Shown one piece after another: positions 17,827-27,628 of a stretch of DNA of 64,000 nt. The translations under genes were made by a program, and so were the position numbers. Each line of letters starts with the position of its first letter. Position 1 is the stretch's first letter. Location of the stretch: contig JALHMX010000001.1 in NCBI GenBank assembly GCA_022843825.1, forward strand, positions 1 through 64,000. Reading direction: 5' to 3'. This stretch comes from Pseudobdellovibrionaceae bacterium. GTDB lineage: Bacteria; Bdellovibrionota; Bdellovibrionia; Bdellovibrionales; Bdellovibrionaceae. Below the pieces are notes generated by a model, which worked only from the letters and a program-made list of their open reading frames with translations, ran no database searches and was not told the DNA's origin.

Positions 17827-18990
17827 TTAGCGGATATAAAAATTATTGGTAAAAATCCAGGTCAACCATTTGTTGTCCGCATCGGGAAAAGGCAAAACAG
17901 TTTCTAGTCTGACCTGCAACCTGTAAACGCCGCTGCTGGTAATAGGAAAATCGCCGAAAGAAGTGTTTCGGTGATCTATGCGTTGGCCATTTTTATAAAG
18001 AATAACCTCATGATGAGTATTTGGTTCTCTGGGCAGCCGAAAAACCAGACGCATATTAGGTCGCAAAGTATGCTCATCTCCCATAAAAATATATTCATTT
18101 TTTTTATCAGTAACTATGTAGGTTTCAAATCCTGTAGAGTCGCCGAGGGTATCAATCGATATATAAAATGAGCCTCTTTTAAGCGCATCAAATAAGGGAT
18201 ACTTATCAATACTCATATTCGTCGTAAGTTCTGAAGTCACTAATACGCGTTGGCTAGCCATATTAAAAACATTCTCATAGCTTGGAAACTTAAGCAGCCA
18301 ATTTGTAACTGGAACAGCACGAGCAGTTACTTCAGAGGACAGATGTAAATTTACTTTTTGAGTGAGTGATTTTTGATCGAACAGCTTAAGCTCATCGACA
18401 GGGTCTCGATAGAGGCGCAGTAGAGAAAGTCGAGGATTAAAGGGATAAAAAATAAGACTCCAAATGGTTGATATTTTTTTATTCGCTCCGACTTTATAGG
18501 CCATTGTTTTTAAATTAAGTGCATCGACTCCGTCAGCATGCGAAATTCCCTCAAAGCTGGTATTTAGATGATCGATGATTAAATAATCTTTGGAGTTATT
18601 TTTAAGATAAGCTAGATCATAATAGTTCGCTGAGTTTTTATCAGTTGGTGAATAGACAGTGTAAGCTGCTGTGTCGGTCAGTATTTTGGCACCAAACAAC
18701 TGTCCAGTGTTGGTCAAATATCGATCTTGATCCAAAATTGTTGCTGGATTTAAATCAGTAAAAAGTACAAATTTGGACTGTGTTCTTCGGTGCTCTTCTG
18801 CTATCGAACTGTAAGTGCCAGACCCAATCGACATCTGCGTGTAAATGTTTTGATGAAGTTTATAATTATAGAAAACATTTTGACCCGCAATGTCTTTGCC
18901 AATCAGATTAAACTGAAATTGGGACAAATAAAATCCATATATGACATAGCCCATGAATAAAATGCTTATTGAAATAAAAAATCTATTCAT
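17827..18990 (-). CDS. Membrane-anchored degenerate PHP-domain protein
   Basis: A 387-residue protein with one N-terminal membrane helix (residues 5-22). Residues 46-82 resemble the start of a PHP phosphoesterase (SIGSGTYSSIAEEHRRT, then KFVLFTDLNP), and LNTSFEGISHADGVDALN (about 149-166) matches the later 'H-x-n, ADG-x-E' region. However, the HxH and TDH metal ligands are replaced (HQN, TDL), so the metal site is probably lost. The C-terminal 130 residues form a beta-rich part typical of exported PHP proteins. It is the last gene of the mdh-to-rodZ minus-strand run and overlaps the GT39 gene by 8 bp, suggesting an envelope role (inference). Confidence 0.6.
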   Translation of the reverse strand: MNRFFISISILFMGYVIYGFYLSQFQFNLIGKDIAGQNVFYNYKLHQNIYTQMSIGSGTYSSIAEEHRRTQSKFVLFTDLNPATILDQDRYLTNTGQLFGAKILTDTAAYTVYSPTDKNSANYYDLAYLKNNSKDYLIIDHLNTSFEGISHADGVDALNLKTMAYKVGANKKISTIWSLIFYPFNPRLSLLRLYRDPVDELKLFDQKSLTQKVNLHLSSEVTARAVPVTNWLLKFPSYENVFNMASQRVLVTSELTTNMSIDKYPLFDALKRGSFYISIDTLGDSTGFETYIVTDKKNEYIFMGDEHTLRPNMRLVFRLPREPNTHHEVILYKNGQRIDHRNTSFGDFPITSSGVYRLQVRLETVLPFPDADNKWLTWIFTNNFYIR

Positions 18991-20383
18991 AAGAAGACAC
19001 TCTATAAACTTCTAGACTGTGTTGGTTTAAGTACGAAAGATTTTCATCAGTAATCAGCTCAAGCTTGTAGTTTTCAATCCATGCTGGCCAGCCTGAGTGA
19101 GTATACTTAAGAACATAAAAAGTATTTTCTACAGGAAAAGATTGCGGCATACGATCATAAAAATCGTGCCGAGATAGTCCCTTAAGTTTGTACACGGGTT
19201 CTTTAGAAATAAAGTGTAACAGTGAAGATATCTGATAGGTCGGCCCATACAGAGGCCTATAGTCTTTTGTGGCATTATAAATTTGTGTCGCCATGTGCGA
19301 CTGAGGAAATAGACGCAGCTTTTCAGTTCCAAATGGAGTCAATAGCACGGCAATCAGTCCCAACCAAAACAGACTTGCATAAATTAAACTGAATTTAAAA
19401 TAGTCTTTAAATTTTTTATCTACTGCTGCTAGGGCCTGTACATGAGCCGTGATTGTCCAGTTTCCCTCAACTACAGCTTTAAATGAGCTATAAGTAAAGA
19501 AGGCCCACTGTGAAAAAGCCATACTTTTAGAAAAGGATTTTTGCACATGTTTTACAAGATAAAAAAGAATGACGGGATTAAAAATAAGAGACTGCGCTAA
19601 AAAATAGCCCGCAGTCCACTTCCAATCATAAGGCTTGGGTGCATTTAAGCCATGATTTAATTGAAAATTAAAAGAGGCCCAATCATTTTGAGCATTCCAA
19701 ATAAGAACAGGTGCACAAAAAATTAGACCGAATATAAATGTAAGAAACAATTTTCTAAATTGAATCAGCTTGTAATCTTTTAACCAAAGCAAGGCGATTA
19801 ACACCGCAGGAGGAAAAAGTACAATGTGGTATTTAGAGCAGAACCCCAGGCCTAAACTAACCCCAAGCAAAATATACCATAGCCTTTTTTGCGTAAGACG
19901 AATTTTAAGAACTGAAAAATAAGCCAATGACCAAAAAAGCATAAGCGGAATATCAGGAGTCGCAAAAATTCCACCCAGTCCAAGCAAGGGATTCAATAAA
20001 TAGAGTATAGAAAACAAGACAAGATCGCCGCGATCTTCATTTTCCAGACTGTAGTTTTTGAGCCAGACAAACAGCGTAAGACTACTTAAAAAAATAAATG
20101 GCAGTCGAAAACTGAGACTCATCAGATCAGGGGGAAATAAATTGTAAAAAAAATTAGATATAAGAGTCAGCCAAGCGACGGCAGGTGGATGGTCAAAATA
20201 GCTCAGCTGAAGGTTTTGACCCCAAAACCAGTAGTAAGACTCGTCTCCAGCAATAGGGATAAAAAAAGCTAATACAATTTTAGCTAAAACAGAAAATAAA
20301 AATATCTTTAGTAAGGTTGAGTTCTTAGTAAGTAAGTTCAACGGGTTTTGTATCACTTGCTGCTTGCCCTCTGTGAATGCCAT
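18983..20383 (-). CDS. GT39/ArnT-like membrane glycosyltransferase
   Basis: A 466-residue polytopic protein of the PMT_2/ArnT family, which transfers sugars from polyprenyl-phosphate donors to lipids or proteins on the periplasmic side. The first loop has the catalytic-type acidic pair D47-E48 in GDESYYWFWGQ, followed by YFDHPPAVAW; about 8-10 hydrophobic segments follow. The marked start overlaps rodZ by 59 bp; GTG (codon 10) or TTG (codon 15) starts nearer the rodZ stop are equally possible. The acceptor cannot be predicted. Confidence 0.82.
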   Translation of the reverse strand: MAFTEGKQQVIQNPLNLLTKNSTLLKIFLFSVLAKIVLAFFIPIAGDESYYWFWGQNLQLSYFDHPPAVAWLTLISNFFYNLFPPDLMSLSFRLPFIFLSSLTLFVWLKNYSLENEDRGDLVLFSILYLLNPLLGLGGIFATPDIPLMLFWSLAYFSVLKIRLTQKRLWYILLGVSLGLGFCSKYHIVLFPPAVLIALLWLKDYKLIQFRKLFLTFIFGLIFCAPVLIWNAQNDWASFNFQLNHGLNAPKPYDWKWTAGYFLAQSLIFNPVILFYLVKHVQKSFSKSMAFSQWAFFTYSSFKAVVEGNWTITAHVQALAAVDKKFKDYFKFSLIYASLFWLGLIAVLLTPFGTEKLRLFPQSHMATQIYNATKDYRPLYGPTYQISSLLHFISKEPVYKLKGLSRHDFYDRMPQSFPVENTFYVLKYTHSGWPAWIENYKLELITDENLSYLNQHSLEVYRVSSYE

Positions 20384-21209
20384 TTACGGTAACTAGCACA
20401 GCATCACCTTCGGTTATTTTTACATGCAAACCGTTTTTAGACTTAATAATTTGTAAAGTATCTTTTTTAAGGTTTAATGTCTTAAACTGACTGTCCGTGC
20501 CAGTGGCATAAGAGATGACCGTATCGCGTGTAGCTTCTATGACCATTTCAATAGATTTACCAAGAGTAGCTTTTGATTTTACTATTTCAGAGGCTTCTGG
20601 TGCCGGCGTCGGTGGCTTAACCTCAACGACTTGCTCTTCAGTTTCAGATTCTACTGCGGGCTCTGGCTCTTCAGTTGGCTGCTCAATTTCTTTGGCAGCG
20701 TTAACTTCTTGATTAATTGTTTCTACGCTCAGATGAGGTGTCTCTTGCTGCAAACCTTCTTTTTGATATTTATTAATAATTTGGTTAATACCGCCAAGTA
20801 TTATTACTGCGGCAGTAATGAGAACAACGACCTTGAAGGTGTTTCGATTCAAAGAAACTTTTAAATTCGGCGTTACAGTTGAAATCTCTTGAGATACGGC
20901 CAGAGGACTATCTTCAGCAGGCTTTTTTTTGATGGGCTCATTCGAAGTGGAAATTAATTTAGAGTTCAGCGAAGCTGTGCCCATCTCTTCATGATACTGA
21001 TTAAGTACTGTAGTCGAATTTAATTTTAGCATTTCGGCATAGGATTTAATAAATCCACGCACAAAGGTTTTAGCCGGCAGATTATCAACGTCACCCTCTT
21101 CAATGGCATTAATTACTCGTGGACTTAGCTTTAAAGCGAAAGCAATGTCTTGCTGAGACAGCTTTAATTTTTTTCTTTCTGACTTCAGCAATTCGCCAGT
21201 TATTTTCAT
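20325..21209 (-). CDS. rodZ: RodZ-like cytoskeletal/membrane HTH protein
   Basis: A 294-residue bitopic protein of the RodZ type, which links MreB to the elongation machinery and affects cell shape. The N-terminal helix-turn-helix domain (residues 1-75: LKSERKKLKLSQQDIAFALKL) is followed by a linker, a single membrane helix (about 125-145, VVVLITAAVIILGGINQII), an acidic Pro/Glu-rich periplasmic linker, and a DUF4115-like beta domain (about 220-294) with a final KPVELTY. It starts within the stop of a PilF-like gene (4-bp overlap). rodZ beside pilF is a familiar arrangement in proteobacteria. Confidence 0.9.
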   Translation of the reverse strand: MKITGELLKSERKKLKLSQQDIAFALKLSPRVINAIEEGDVDNLPAKTFVRGFIKSYAEMLKLNSTTVLNQYHEEMGTASLNSKLISTSNEPIKKKPAEDSPLAVSQEISTVTPNLKVSLNRNTFKVVVLITAAVIILGGINQIINKYQKEGLQQETPHLSVETINQEVNAAKEIEQPTEEPEPAVESETEEQVVEVKPPTPAPEASEIVKSKATLGKSIEMVIEATRDTVISYATGTDSQFKTLNLKKDTLQIIKSKNGLHVKITEGDAVLVTVNGIHRGQAASDTKPVELTY

Positions 21210-22000
21210 CGAAGCTCCTTCTGAATTAATTCAATCATCTGAGTAGCTTTGACGAAGTTTTTTCCTTGAGGGAAAGTTTGGGTTGTTTCCTGAAAACGCA
21301 ATAAAGACTGCTGCTTGTTGCCTAATCGATACATGGCAATGGCCGAGTAAAAGTGGGCTTCGTCTTGAGTTTCAGCTGTGCAAATTGGACGAGCTCGATC
21401 AAGAAGCGTTGATGCTTGCTTAACTAAAGAAGCCTCCATGAAAGAACGAGCATAGTAGACGTGTGCTAAACAACCTTGGCGACCATTCCTTATCACCTTA
21501 GCGAAATGAGTTTTAGCCTGTGCATATTTTTTTTGTTCAAAATAAAGAAGACCGAAGTTGTAATGAGCACTATCACTGTTGGTGTAGGTTAGATCACTTA
21601 AAACTTCATTAAGAAGACTGTTTGCCTTAGCATAATTTTTTTGCTCTATATTTACACGGGCCAGATTGTTTTTTGCATCAGTAAATTTTGGATTTAAAAC
21701 AATAGCTTCATTAAAATATTTTGAAGCTAAATCGTAGCGATCACGCATAAAATAAACAATTCCCAGATTATTACAAATCAAAGAATTTTTAGGATCAAGC
21801 TGGTAGGCTCCCAACAACTCTTTTAATGCCAATGGAAGATTATTGTTTGCTAAATGAGATAACCCAATTTCCATTTTAAGCTCAGCAGAGCGGCTTTTAT
21901 TGCTTGGACCAGTAGAAACGCAGCTGGTCAATAAAAGACAGAAAAAGGTCAACGCCAGCAAATATGGATTTAGAATATTTTTGAAAGTTTTCTTCACCAT
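21206..22000 (-). CDS. pilF: PilF/PilW-like TPR lipoprotein
   Basis: A 264-residue lipoprotein (lipobox LLTSC, C27) made of six or so TPR repeats (for example ICNNLGIVYFMRDRYDLASKY, AHYNFGLLYFEQKKYAQAKTH). In type IV pilus systems PilF/PilW is the outer-membrane pilotin needed for PilQ secretin assembly; the fold, lipobox and position directly before rodZ support this. Since TPR lipoproteins are common, the pilotin role is an inference. Start ATG at 22000 is 47 bp after the rlmD/rumA-type methyltransferase gene. Confidence 0.75.
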   Translation of the reverse strand: MVKKTFKNILNPYLLALTFFCLLLTSCVSTGPSNKSRSAELKMEIGLSHLANNNLPLALKELLGAYQLDPKNSLICNNLGIVYFMRDRYDLASKYFNEAIVLNPKFTDAKNNLARVNIEQKNYAKANSLLNEVLSDLTYTNSDSAHYNFGLLYFEQKKYAQAKTHFAKVIRNGRQGCLAHVYYARSFMEASLVKQASTLLDRARPICTAETQDEAHFYSAIAMYRLGNKQQSLLRFQETTQTFPQGKNFVKATQMIELIQKELR

Positions 22001-22047
22001 GATTTATGCTAACATCCAAGAGCGTCGAGTCAACGAATGAATGTGTT

Positions 22048-23226
22048 TTAGTGCGATTCGACTTTGGTTAAAACGCATAAGGTTTCAAAGTGATCTGTCT
22101 GTGGAAACATATCAAAAATTTGCAAGTACTGAATACGATATTCAGGCCGCTGCTTAAGTAGTAAGGCTAAGTCGCGCACCAGCATAGTGGGATGACAGCT
22201 TATATAAACAATATTCTCTGGGATTGTATCTGCAATCTTGCGAATAACATCGGGATGGCAGCCGCTTCGTGGGGGGTCTAATAAAATTAAATTTCTGGAA
22301 AGGGGATAATTTAAAGCATAGATTTCACACTTTGCAGTAAAAAAATTGATTTGCTTAACACGTTTTTGCAGCTTTATATTTTCCGCAGCTGCTGCCGTAA
22401 GGCGAGGGTTAAGTTCGACAGCGTTGATTTTCACTTTCGGAAATTTTTTTGCCAATGGAAAGGTAAAATTTCCAGATCCAGCATAAAGCTCCGTGATACT
22501 TTTTTCAGAATCTAGCTGCATGACCTTAGAGATACTGTTTAGTACGGCCTCTATCAGAAGATCATTAACTGAGTTATTTACCTGTGAAAAAGCCAGGCCC
22601 TCGCTGCTTTCCCCGATTTGGTAGTGCTCTACTTGACCTTCTTGATTTATTTTAACTTCATACTTCTTCAGCTCCGCTGTTGGCTTCAGGGTTTCATTCA
22701 GTTCGGCTATTTTTTTTCGCAAAGGCGCTTGCGCAATTAAACAGTCGCTAATGGGCACGATTTCATGAGACCCAGATTTAAAATAGCCCAACTTGCTTCC
22801 GAGGTGTTTAAGTTGAATTCGGTTTCGATATTCAAATTTTTGAGAAGTTTGAATTGTTGGTAATAGTTGATAATCAATTTGCGGCAAGAACTTTTTAAAA
22901 AGTTCTTTAAGCAATTCTTCCTTTTGATGGATCTGTTCGTCTTCGTTAAATTGTTGCCACGAGCAGCCACCACATTCAAAAGCAACGGGACAAGGCGGCT
23001 GGCGACGAGAGGGACCGGGCGCAATAATTTCGATAATTTCACCAAGTAGAAAAGTTTTTTCTGTGCGAGATATTTTAATCTTAAGCTGATCTTGCGGAGC
23101 GGAATGAGGAATAAATATCACGACATTTCGCTCATTAAACATCATACGTGCTACGCCATCGCCCCCGATGGACATCTTCTCTATTTTGATTATGTGCTCT
23201 GAATGTAAAAGGGACTCTAATTTCAT
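22048..23226 (-). CDS. rlmD: RlmD/RumA/TrmA-family RNA (uracil-5-)-methyltransferase
   Basis: SAM-dependent RNA m5U methyltransferase, 392 residues. An N-terminal TRAM domain (about 1-70) is followed by Fe-S cysteines C79, C85, C88 and C162 (CPVAFECGGCSWQQ; ISDCLIAQ), the SAM motif ELYAGSGNFTFPLA (247-260), LDPPRSGC (316-323) and the catalytic C344 in YISCHP. The Fe-S cluster points to the RumA/RlmD type rather than TrmA; which uridine is modified (747 or 1939 of 23S rRNA) cannot be told. The start codon sits directly against one arm of a 20-bp perfect inverted repeat, with no ordinary ribosome-binding site. Confidence 0.9.
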   Translation of the reverse strand: MKLESLLHSEHIIKIEKMSIGGDGVARMMFNERNVVIFIPHSAPQDQLKIKISRTEKTFLLGEIIEIIAPGPSRRQPPCPVAFECGGCSWQQFNEDEQIHQKEELLKELFKKFLPQIDYQLLPTIQTSQKFEYRNRIQLKHLGSKLGYFKSGSHEIVPISDCLIAQAPLRKKIAELNETLKPTAELKKYEVKINQEGQVEHYQIGESSEGLAFSQVNNSVNDLLIEAVLNSISKVMQLDSEKSITELYAGSGNFTFPLAKKFPKVKINAVELNPRLTAAAAENIKLQKRVKQINFFTAKCEIYALNYPLSRNLILLDPPRSGCHPDVIRKIADTIPENIVYISCHPTMLVRDLALLLKQRPEYRIQYLQIFDMFPQTDHFETLCVLTKVESH

Positions 23227-23285
23227 AAAGGTACCAGTTCCCTTTTGGTATTGCAGCGCCCTACAAAAAGGGAACTGGTACCTTT
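23227..23285. repeat. Perfect 20-bp inverted repeat between ndk and rlmD
   Basis: Arm AAAGGTACCAGTTCCCTTTT at 23227-23246 and its exact complement at 23266-23285, separated by 19 nt. It fills almost the whole gap between the ndk stop (23289) and the rlmD start (23226). A 16-bp copy of one arm recurs at 44174-44189. As RNA it forms a long hairpin ending right at the rlmD start codon. It may act as a terminator, a translation barrier or a repeat of a mobile family; none is proven. Confidence 0.9.
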
Positions 23286-23288
23286 AAA

Positions 23289-23714
23289 TTAAAAATTAAC
23301 TAATTCATGTTTATCGAAAAAGATCGCTAATTCGCGCTCAGCAGATGCTAAAGAGTCTGATCCATGGACCGCGTTTTCACCCATAGAGTCGCCGTGTTTA
23401 GCGCGGATAGTTCCTGCGTCAGCTTTTTTAGGATCAGTTGCACCCATAATTTCGCGGTTTTTAAGAACAGCGTTTTCACCAGTTAAACACATCAGCATCA
23501 CAGGGCCTGAGGTCATAAATGTCACAAGTTCTCCGAAAAAAGGACGCTCTTTGTGTTCAGCATAGAAAAGCTCGCACTTTTCTTTTGAAAGCAAAGTAAG
23601 TTTTGCCGCCGCGACTTTTAAGCCTTTTGATTCAAAGGTGTGGATGATGTCGCCGATGGCATTTTTTTTAACTGCGTTCGGTTTAATAATTGAAAAAGTT
23701 CTTTCCTTAGCCAT
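23289..23714 (-). CDS. ndk: Nucleoside diphosphate kinase
   Basis: Transfers the gamma phosphate of ATP to other NDPs through a phosphohistidine. The 141-residue protein has the family length; active-site H117 lies in NAVHGSDS, and the N-terminal [12 protein letters not shown] and [14 protein letters not shown] are characteristic. It lies 9 bp after sucD, whose enzyme regenerates nucleoside triphosphates, a frequent pairing. Downstream is the 20-bp inverted repeat and then rlmD. Confidence 0.97.
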   Translation of the reverse strand: MAKERTFSIIKPNAVKKNAIGDIIHTFESKGLKVAAAKLTLLSKEKCELFYAEHKERPFFGELVTFMTSGPVMLMCLTGENAVLKNREIMGATDPKKADAGTIRAKHGDSMGENAVHGSDSLASAERELAIFFDKHELVNF

Positions 23715-23723
23715 ATCTATCTC

Positions 23724-24593
23724 CTATTTTAACATTGATTTAAGTGTCGTTCCCATATCTGCCGGACTTCGCGAAATTTTGCAACCAGCAGCTTGGAGTG
23801 CTGTAAATTTAGCCTCTGCAGTGCCTTTGCCCCCGCTAATAATCGCTCCGGCATGACCCATGCGCTTTCCTGCAGGAGCAGCAGCGCCGGCAATAAACAC
23901 CGCAATGGGTTTTTTAAATTCTTTCTTAATATACTCAGCGGCTTCTTCTTCGGCTGAGCCTCCAATTTCACCGATCATGATAACGGCATCTGTGTTGGGA
24001 TCGGCGTTAAACATTTTTAAAGCGTCGATAAAATTAGTACCATTTACGGGGTCGCCTCCAATGCCAACGCAAGTAGATTGTCCTAAATCCAAAGCCGTCA
24101 GCTGTCCCACAGCTTCGTAGGTTAAGGTTCCTGAGCGCGATAATACACCAATTCGGCCTGGCTTGTGAATATGACCCGGCATAATTCCAATTTTGCATTC
24201 ACCTGGCGTGATGACGCCGGGACAGTTGGGGCCGATCAAACGAGTTTTTTTGCCTTCCATGTATTTTTTTACACGAACCATATCTAAAACCGGGATGCCT
24301 TCAGTGATACAAACAATTAAATCAAGGCCAGCATCGACGGCTTCCATAATGGAATCCGCTGCAAACGCCGGTGGTACAAATATCATCGTAGCGGTACATC
24401 CAGTTTTTGCTTTAGCTTCTTTGACGGTATTAAAAACGGGTAGTCCTAAATGAGTCGTTCCACCTTTACCCGGCGTTACTCCCCCAACAAATTTAGTTCC
24501 ATAGGCCAAGCATTGCTCTGTGTGAAAAGAGCCTTGTGCTCCGGTAATTCCTTGGCAAATCACTTTTGTATTTTTATCGACGATAATTGACAT
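23724..24593 (-). CDS. sucD: Succinyl-CoA synthetase alpha subunit
   Basis: With SucC converts succinyl-CoA, NDP and phosphate to succinate, CoA and NTP (TCA cycle). The 289-residue protein has the CoA-binding segment [18 protein letters not shown] (16-33), the phospho-histidine H247 in [15 protein letters not shown] and GPNCPG (121-126). It starts 8 bp after sucC stops. Confidence 0.97.
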   Translation of the reverse strand: MSIIVDKNTKVICQGITGAQGSFHTEQCLAYGTKFVGGVTPGKGGTTHLGLPVFNTVKEAKAKTGCTATMIFVPPAFAADSIMEAVDAGLDLIVCITEGIPVLDMVRVKKYMEGKKTRLIGPNCPGVITPGECKIGIMPGHIHKPGRIGVLSRSGTLTYEAVGQLTALDLGQSTCVGIGGDPVNGTNFIDALKMFNADPNTDAVIMIGEIGGSAEEEAAEYIKKEFKKPIAVFIAGAAAPAGKRMGHAGAIISGGKGTAEAKFTALQAAGCKISRSPADMGTTLKSMLK

Positions 24594-24601
24594 GTGTGTT
24601 C

Positions 24602-25765
24602 CTACTTCTTTATTGCCGCAGTAATTTTTTTAGCTGCATCTGTTAAATCGTTAGCTGGGATAATGTTAAGCCCGCTATCTGCCAGAATCTTTTTACCTAG
24701 TTCGACATTTGTTCCTTCTAAACGAACGACTAAAGGCACTTTTAAACCGACTTCTTTCGAAGCAGCAATAACCCCTTCAGCAATGATGTCACACTTCATA
24801 ATTCCACCGAATATGTTAACTAGAATTCCTTTAACATTAGGGTCCTTAAGAATAATCTTGAAAGCATTAGTCACTTTTTCTTTATTAGCGCCGCCGCCGA
24901 CATCAAGAAAATTGGCCGGCGATTCACCGTGAAGTTTAATAATGTCCAAGGTCGCCATCGCAAGGCCGGCCCCGTTCACCAAGCAGCCGATGTTTCCATC
25001 TAACTTAATAAAGGCTAAATCAAATTGAGAAGCTTCGATTTCTGTAGGATCTTCTTCGTTAAGGTCGCGTAATTCGACGATCGCCGGATGCCGAAATAAG
25101 GCATTCGAGTCAAAATTCATTTTAGCATCCAAGCAGATGACATCATTTTCTTTAGTGACGACGAGGGGATTAATTTCTGCGATCGAGCAATCATATTTTA
25201 TAAAGGCCTCATAAAGGCCAAGGAAAAACTTTGTCGCCTTATTAACAACTTCAGGAGCCATGCCAATGGCAAAAGCCAATTCGCGCGCTTGCCACGCACC
25301 TAAACCCGTAATGGGATCAATATCTACTTTAACAATGGCCTCAGGGCGATGCTCAGCCACTTCTTCTATATCTACGCCGCCTTCGCTAGAGGCCATCATA
25401 GCCACGCGTCCAGTGGCTCGATCGATTAAACAAGCCACATAGTATTCCTTAGCGATATTGCAACCGGCTTCGATAAAAATTTTCTGAACCTTTTTGCCTT
25501 CGGGTCCAGTTTGATGAGTAACCAAAGTCATTCCCAACATTTTGTTCGCCAAATCACGAACTTCATCTAAGGTTTTTGCGATTTTAACTCCGCCGCCTTT
25601 TCCGCGGCCGCCAGCATGAATCTGCGCCTTAACGACCCAGATGTTTCCACCGATAGTTTTAGCGGCCGCAACTGCTTCCTCAGGTGTATGAGCAACTTGA
25701 CCTTTTAGCGTAGCCACTCCGAATTTTCGCAAAACCTCTTTGGCTTGATACTCATGTATGTTCAT
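24602..25765 (-). CDS. sucC: Succinyl-CoA synthetase beta subunit
   Basis: The ATP-grasp subunit of succinyl-CoA synthetase, 387 residues. [17 protein letters not shown] opens the protein; [18 protein letters not shown] binds nucleotide; [22 protein letters not shown] carries the metal ligands; and [15 protein letters not shown] is near the C terminus. It begins 16 bp after mdh, forming an mdh-sucC-sucD TCA operon. Confidence 0.97.
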   Translation of the reverse strand: MNIHEYQAKEVLRKFGVATLKGQVAHTPEEAVAAAKTIGGNIWVVKAQIHAGGRGKGGGVKIAKTLDEVRDLANKMLGMTLVTHQTGPEGKKVQKIFIEAGCNIAKEYYVACLIDRATGRVAMMASSEGGVDIEEVAEHRPEAIVKVDIDPITGLGAWQARELAFAIGMAPEVVNKATKFFLGLYEAFIKYDCSIAEINPLVVTKENDVICLDAKMNFDSNALFRHPAIVELRDLNEEDPTEIEASQFDLAFIKLDGNIGCLVNGAGLAMATLDIIKLHGESPANFLDVGGGANKEKVTNAFKIILKDPNVKGILVNIFGGIMKCDIIAEGVIAASKEVGLKVPLVVRLEGTNVELGKKILADSGLNIIPANDLTDAAKKITAAIKK

Positions 25766-25781
25766 AGAATCCTATCTTTAC

Positions 25782-26726
25782 TTATTGAACGGTTTTTAAA
25801 GTTGAAACTAGAGCGCGTACAGCCTCTACGGATTTATCAAACTCAGCTTTTTCATCGGCATTCATTTTAAAATCGATAATGCCTTCCATGCCAGACCCAC
25901 CAAGTTTAGCTAACACGCCAACCATTAAGTTGTCTTTAACGCCAAACTCACCGTTAAGCTCAACGGCGACGGGCAAAATTCTTTTTTGATCTTTTAAGAT
26001 GGCTTCCGCCATTTCGATCGCACCGCGTGAGGGCGCATAATAAGCTGAACCTGTTTTAAGGTGGCCGCCGATCTCAGCGCCTGCTTGTTTGGTGCGAGCC
26101 ACGATCGCGTTAATTTTTTCCATAGAAAGTAAATCAATCAACGGAGTTGTCCCTACGGCAGCTGTGCGGATGACTGGCATCATGGCATCACCGTGGTTTC
26201 CAAGAACCACGCCAGTAACATCTTTAACTGAAACATTAAGTTCTTCTGCAATAAAAGCACGGAAGCGAGCCGAATCTAAACAACCACCCATTCCTAAAAC
26301 GCGTTCGCGTGGAAATCCTAGTTGTTGCTTAGCGTATACAGCCATGACATCCATTGGATTACACACCACGATCACAACAGAGTTAGGTGCGTGTTGTTTA
26401 ATTCCCGCACAACAGTCTTTAACTATCTTCGCATTGATTCCCACAAGTTCGTCGCGGCTCATTCCTGGTTTGCGCGGCATACCCGCGGTTAAAATGACAA
26501 CGTCGGCGTTCTTAATATCTGCATAATTAGCTGTACCCTTAACTTTTGAATCAAAGTTTTCAATAGGTGCAGATTGAAATAAGTCTAATGATTTACCGAT
26601 CGCGGCTCCTTCATTAACATCCAAAAGAACGACGTCGCCCAGTTCCTTTTGTGCGGCCCAGTGAGCCGTCGTTGACCCCACAAAACCAGCGCCGATGACA
26701 GCAATTTTTTTACGTGTATGAGCCAT
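25782..26726 (-). CDS. mdh: Malate dehydrogenase (LDH-like type)
   Basis: Oxidises malate to oxaloacetate with NAD. The 314-residue protein has the Rossmann motif VIGAGFVGS (10-18) and D36 for NAD selectivity. R85 in GMPRKPGMSR is the substrate-discriminating arginine of malate enzymes; R91 and R154 bind carboxylates; H178 (VLGNHGD) is the catalytic base. It is the first gene of the minus-strand run down to the PHP-like gene; AGGAG lies just before its ATG (complement of 26732-26736). A promoter is expected in 26727-26961, where I see no clear consensus. Confidence 0.96.
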   Translation of the reverse strand: MAHTRKKIAVIGAGFVGSTTAHWAAQKELGDVVLLDVNEGAAIGKSLDLFQSAPIENFDSKVKGTANYADIKNADVVILTAGMPRKPGMSRDELVGINAKIVKDCCAGIKQHAPNSVVIVVCNPMDVMAVYAKQQLGFPRERVLGMGGCLDSARFRAFIAEELNVSVKDVTGVVLGNHGDAMMPVIRTAAVGTTPLIDLLSMEKINAIVARTKQAGAEIGGHLKTGSAYYAPSRGAIEMAEAILKDQKRILPVAVELNGEFGVKDNLMVGVLAKLGGSGMEGIIDFKMNADEKAEFDKSVEAVRALVSTLKTVQ

Positions 26727-26961
26727 ATGATCTCCTTGTAGTATTGATCTTTCTTTGTTTTAGATAAGCAGACTTATCAGTTGTAGAGGGAAAACGTCAA
26801 AACCTCAAGCCTGGCGAACAGAGACAAGTTTTTTCCGCGTTGCTTCGTCAAAGCTCTGTATACAGATGAAAAATAGCGCAATCAGGAGTTTTATATTGCG
26901 TTTATTCGAAGCATTAATATTATAGTCTTGGTACTAGTTCTAATCTAAACATGGAGGCTTT

Positions 26962-27576
26962 GTGATACGTACATTAATATTCGTTGCCGCTTTAGGGTTT
27001 TCTTTCGTTACTCAGTTTGCACATGCTCAAAGTGGAACTTCATCCTCTATTTTTTCTAAGAATCAAAAATTTGATCATGAAGGCGTAGAGCTTTATGATA
27101 CCAATCTTGATATGAAAGCCATGAAAAGAATTGGTTTAGGGGTGGCCGCTGGAGGGGTAACCGGAATGGTTGGTCTTAATGCTGAGTTCAACATTGAACC
27201 TGAACACGCTTTGTTCTTAGGTCTAGGGACAGGTAAAGGCTTTAATACATTTAACTTTGGTTACAAAAGAAACTTTGAAGGCATCTATTTATCACCCTAC
27301 ACAAAGGTCGGGTTTTCTAAGTGGTTTGATTCATCTAGTTCGGCTGGCGGAAGCGCAAGTGACTCAGATATTTTACGTCAGGTTTTAGCAGACAGACAGA
27401 TTCAAGAAAATAATTTTGATGTAAATTTTTTAGCTGGCGGAGCTGGACTTGAATACAATCAGCTTGAAGGCGAGATGGCTGGAGTTAACTTTTTTGGTGA
27501 GCTGCTTGTGATGGTAGAAGCTTCTACATTTAAAGTTTTACCGACAGGATCTGTAGGTATTACCTACTTCTATTAG
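26962..27576 (+). CDS. Exported protein, probably small outer-membrane barrel
   Basis: A 204-residue protein starting with GTG (GGAGG at 26953-26957). Signal peptide FVAALGFSFVTQFAHAQSG, cut after about residue 23. The mature part has alternating hydrophobic/glycine strands (AEFNIEPEHALFLGLGTGKG, FNFGYKRNFEGIYLSPYTKVGF, GSVGITYFY) and ends in an aromatic residue, as outer-membrane barrels do. I do not recognise a family. It is transcribed divergently from mdh and ends at a bidirectional terminator. Confidence 0.65.
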   Translation: MIRTLIFVAALGFSFVTQFAHAQSGTSSSIFSKNQKFDHEGVELYDTNLDMKAMKRIGLGVAAGGVTGMVGLNAEFNIEPEHALFLGLGTGKGFNTFNFGYKRNFEGIYLSPYTKVGFSKWFDSSSSAGGSASDSDILRQVLADRQIQENNFDVNFLAGGAGLEYNQLEGEMAGVNFFGELLVMVEASTFKVLPTGSVGITYFY

Positions 27577-27628
27577 TTCTTAGCGTATAGAAAAACACAA
27601 TTATTATAGATAGTTACAAACAAAAAAT

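Noticed and set aside
20515-20712. Plus-strand frame rich in Ser/Gly opposite rodZ
   Set aside because: Mirror of the low-complexity Pro/Glu linker of rodZ; no RBS.
23860-24453. Plus-strand frames opposite sucD
   Set aside because: Antisense shadows of a well conserved gene.
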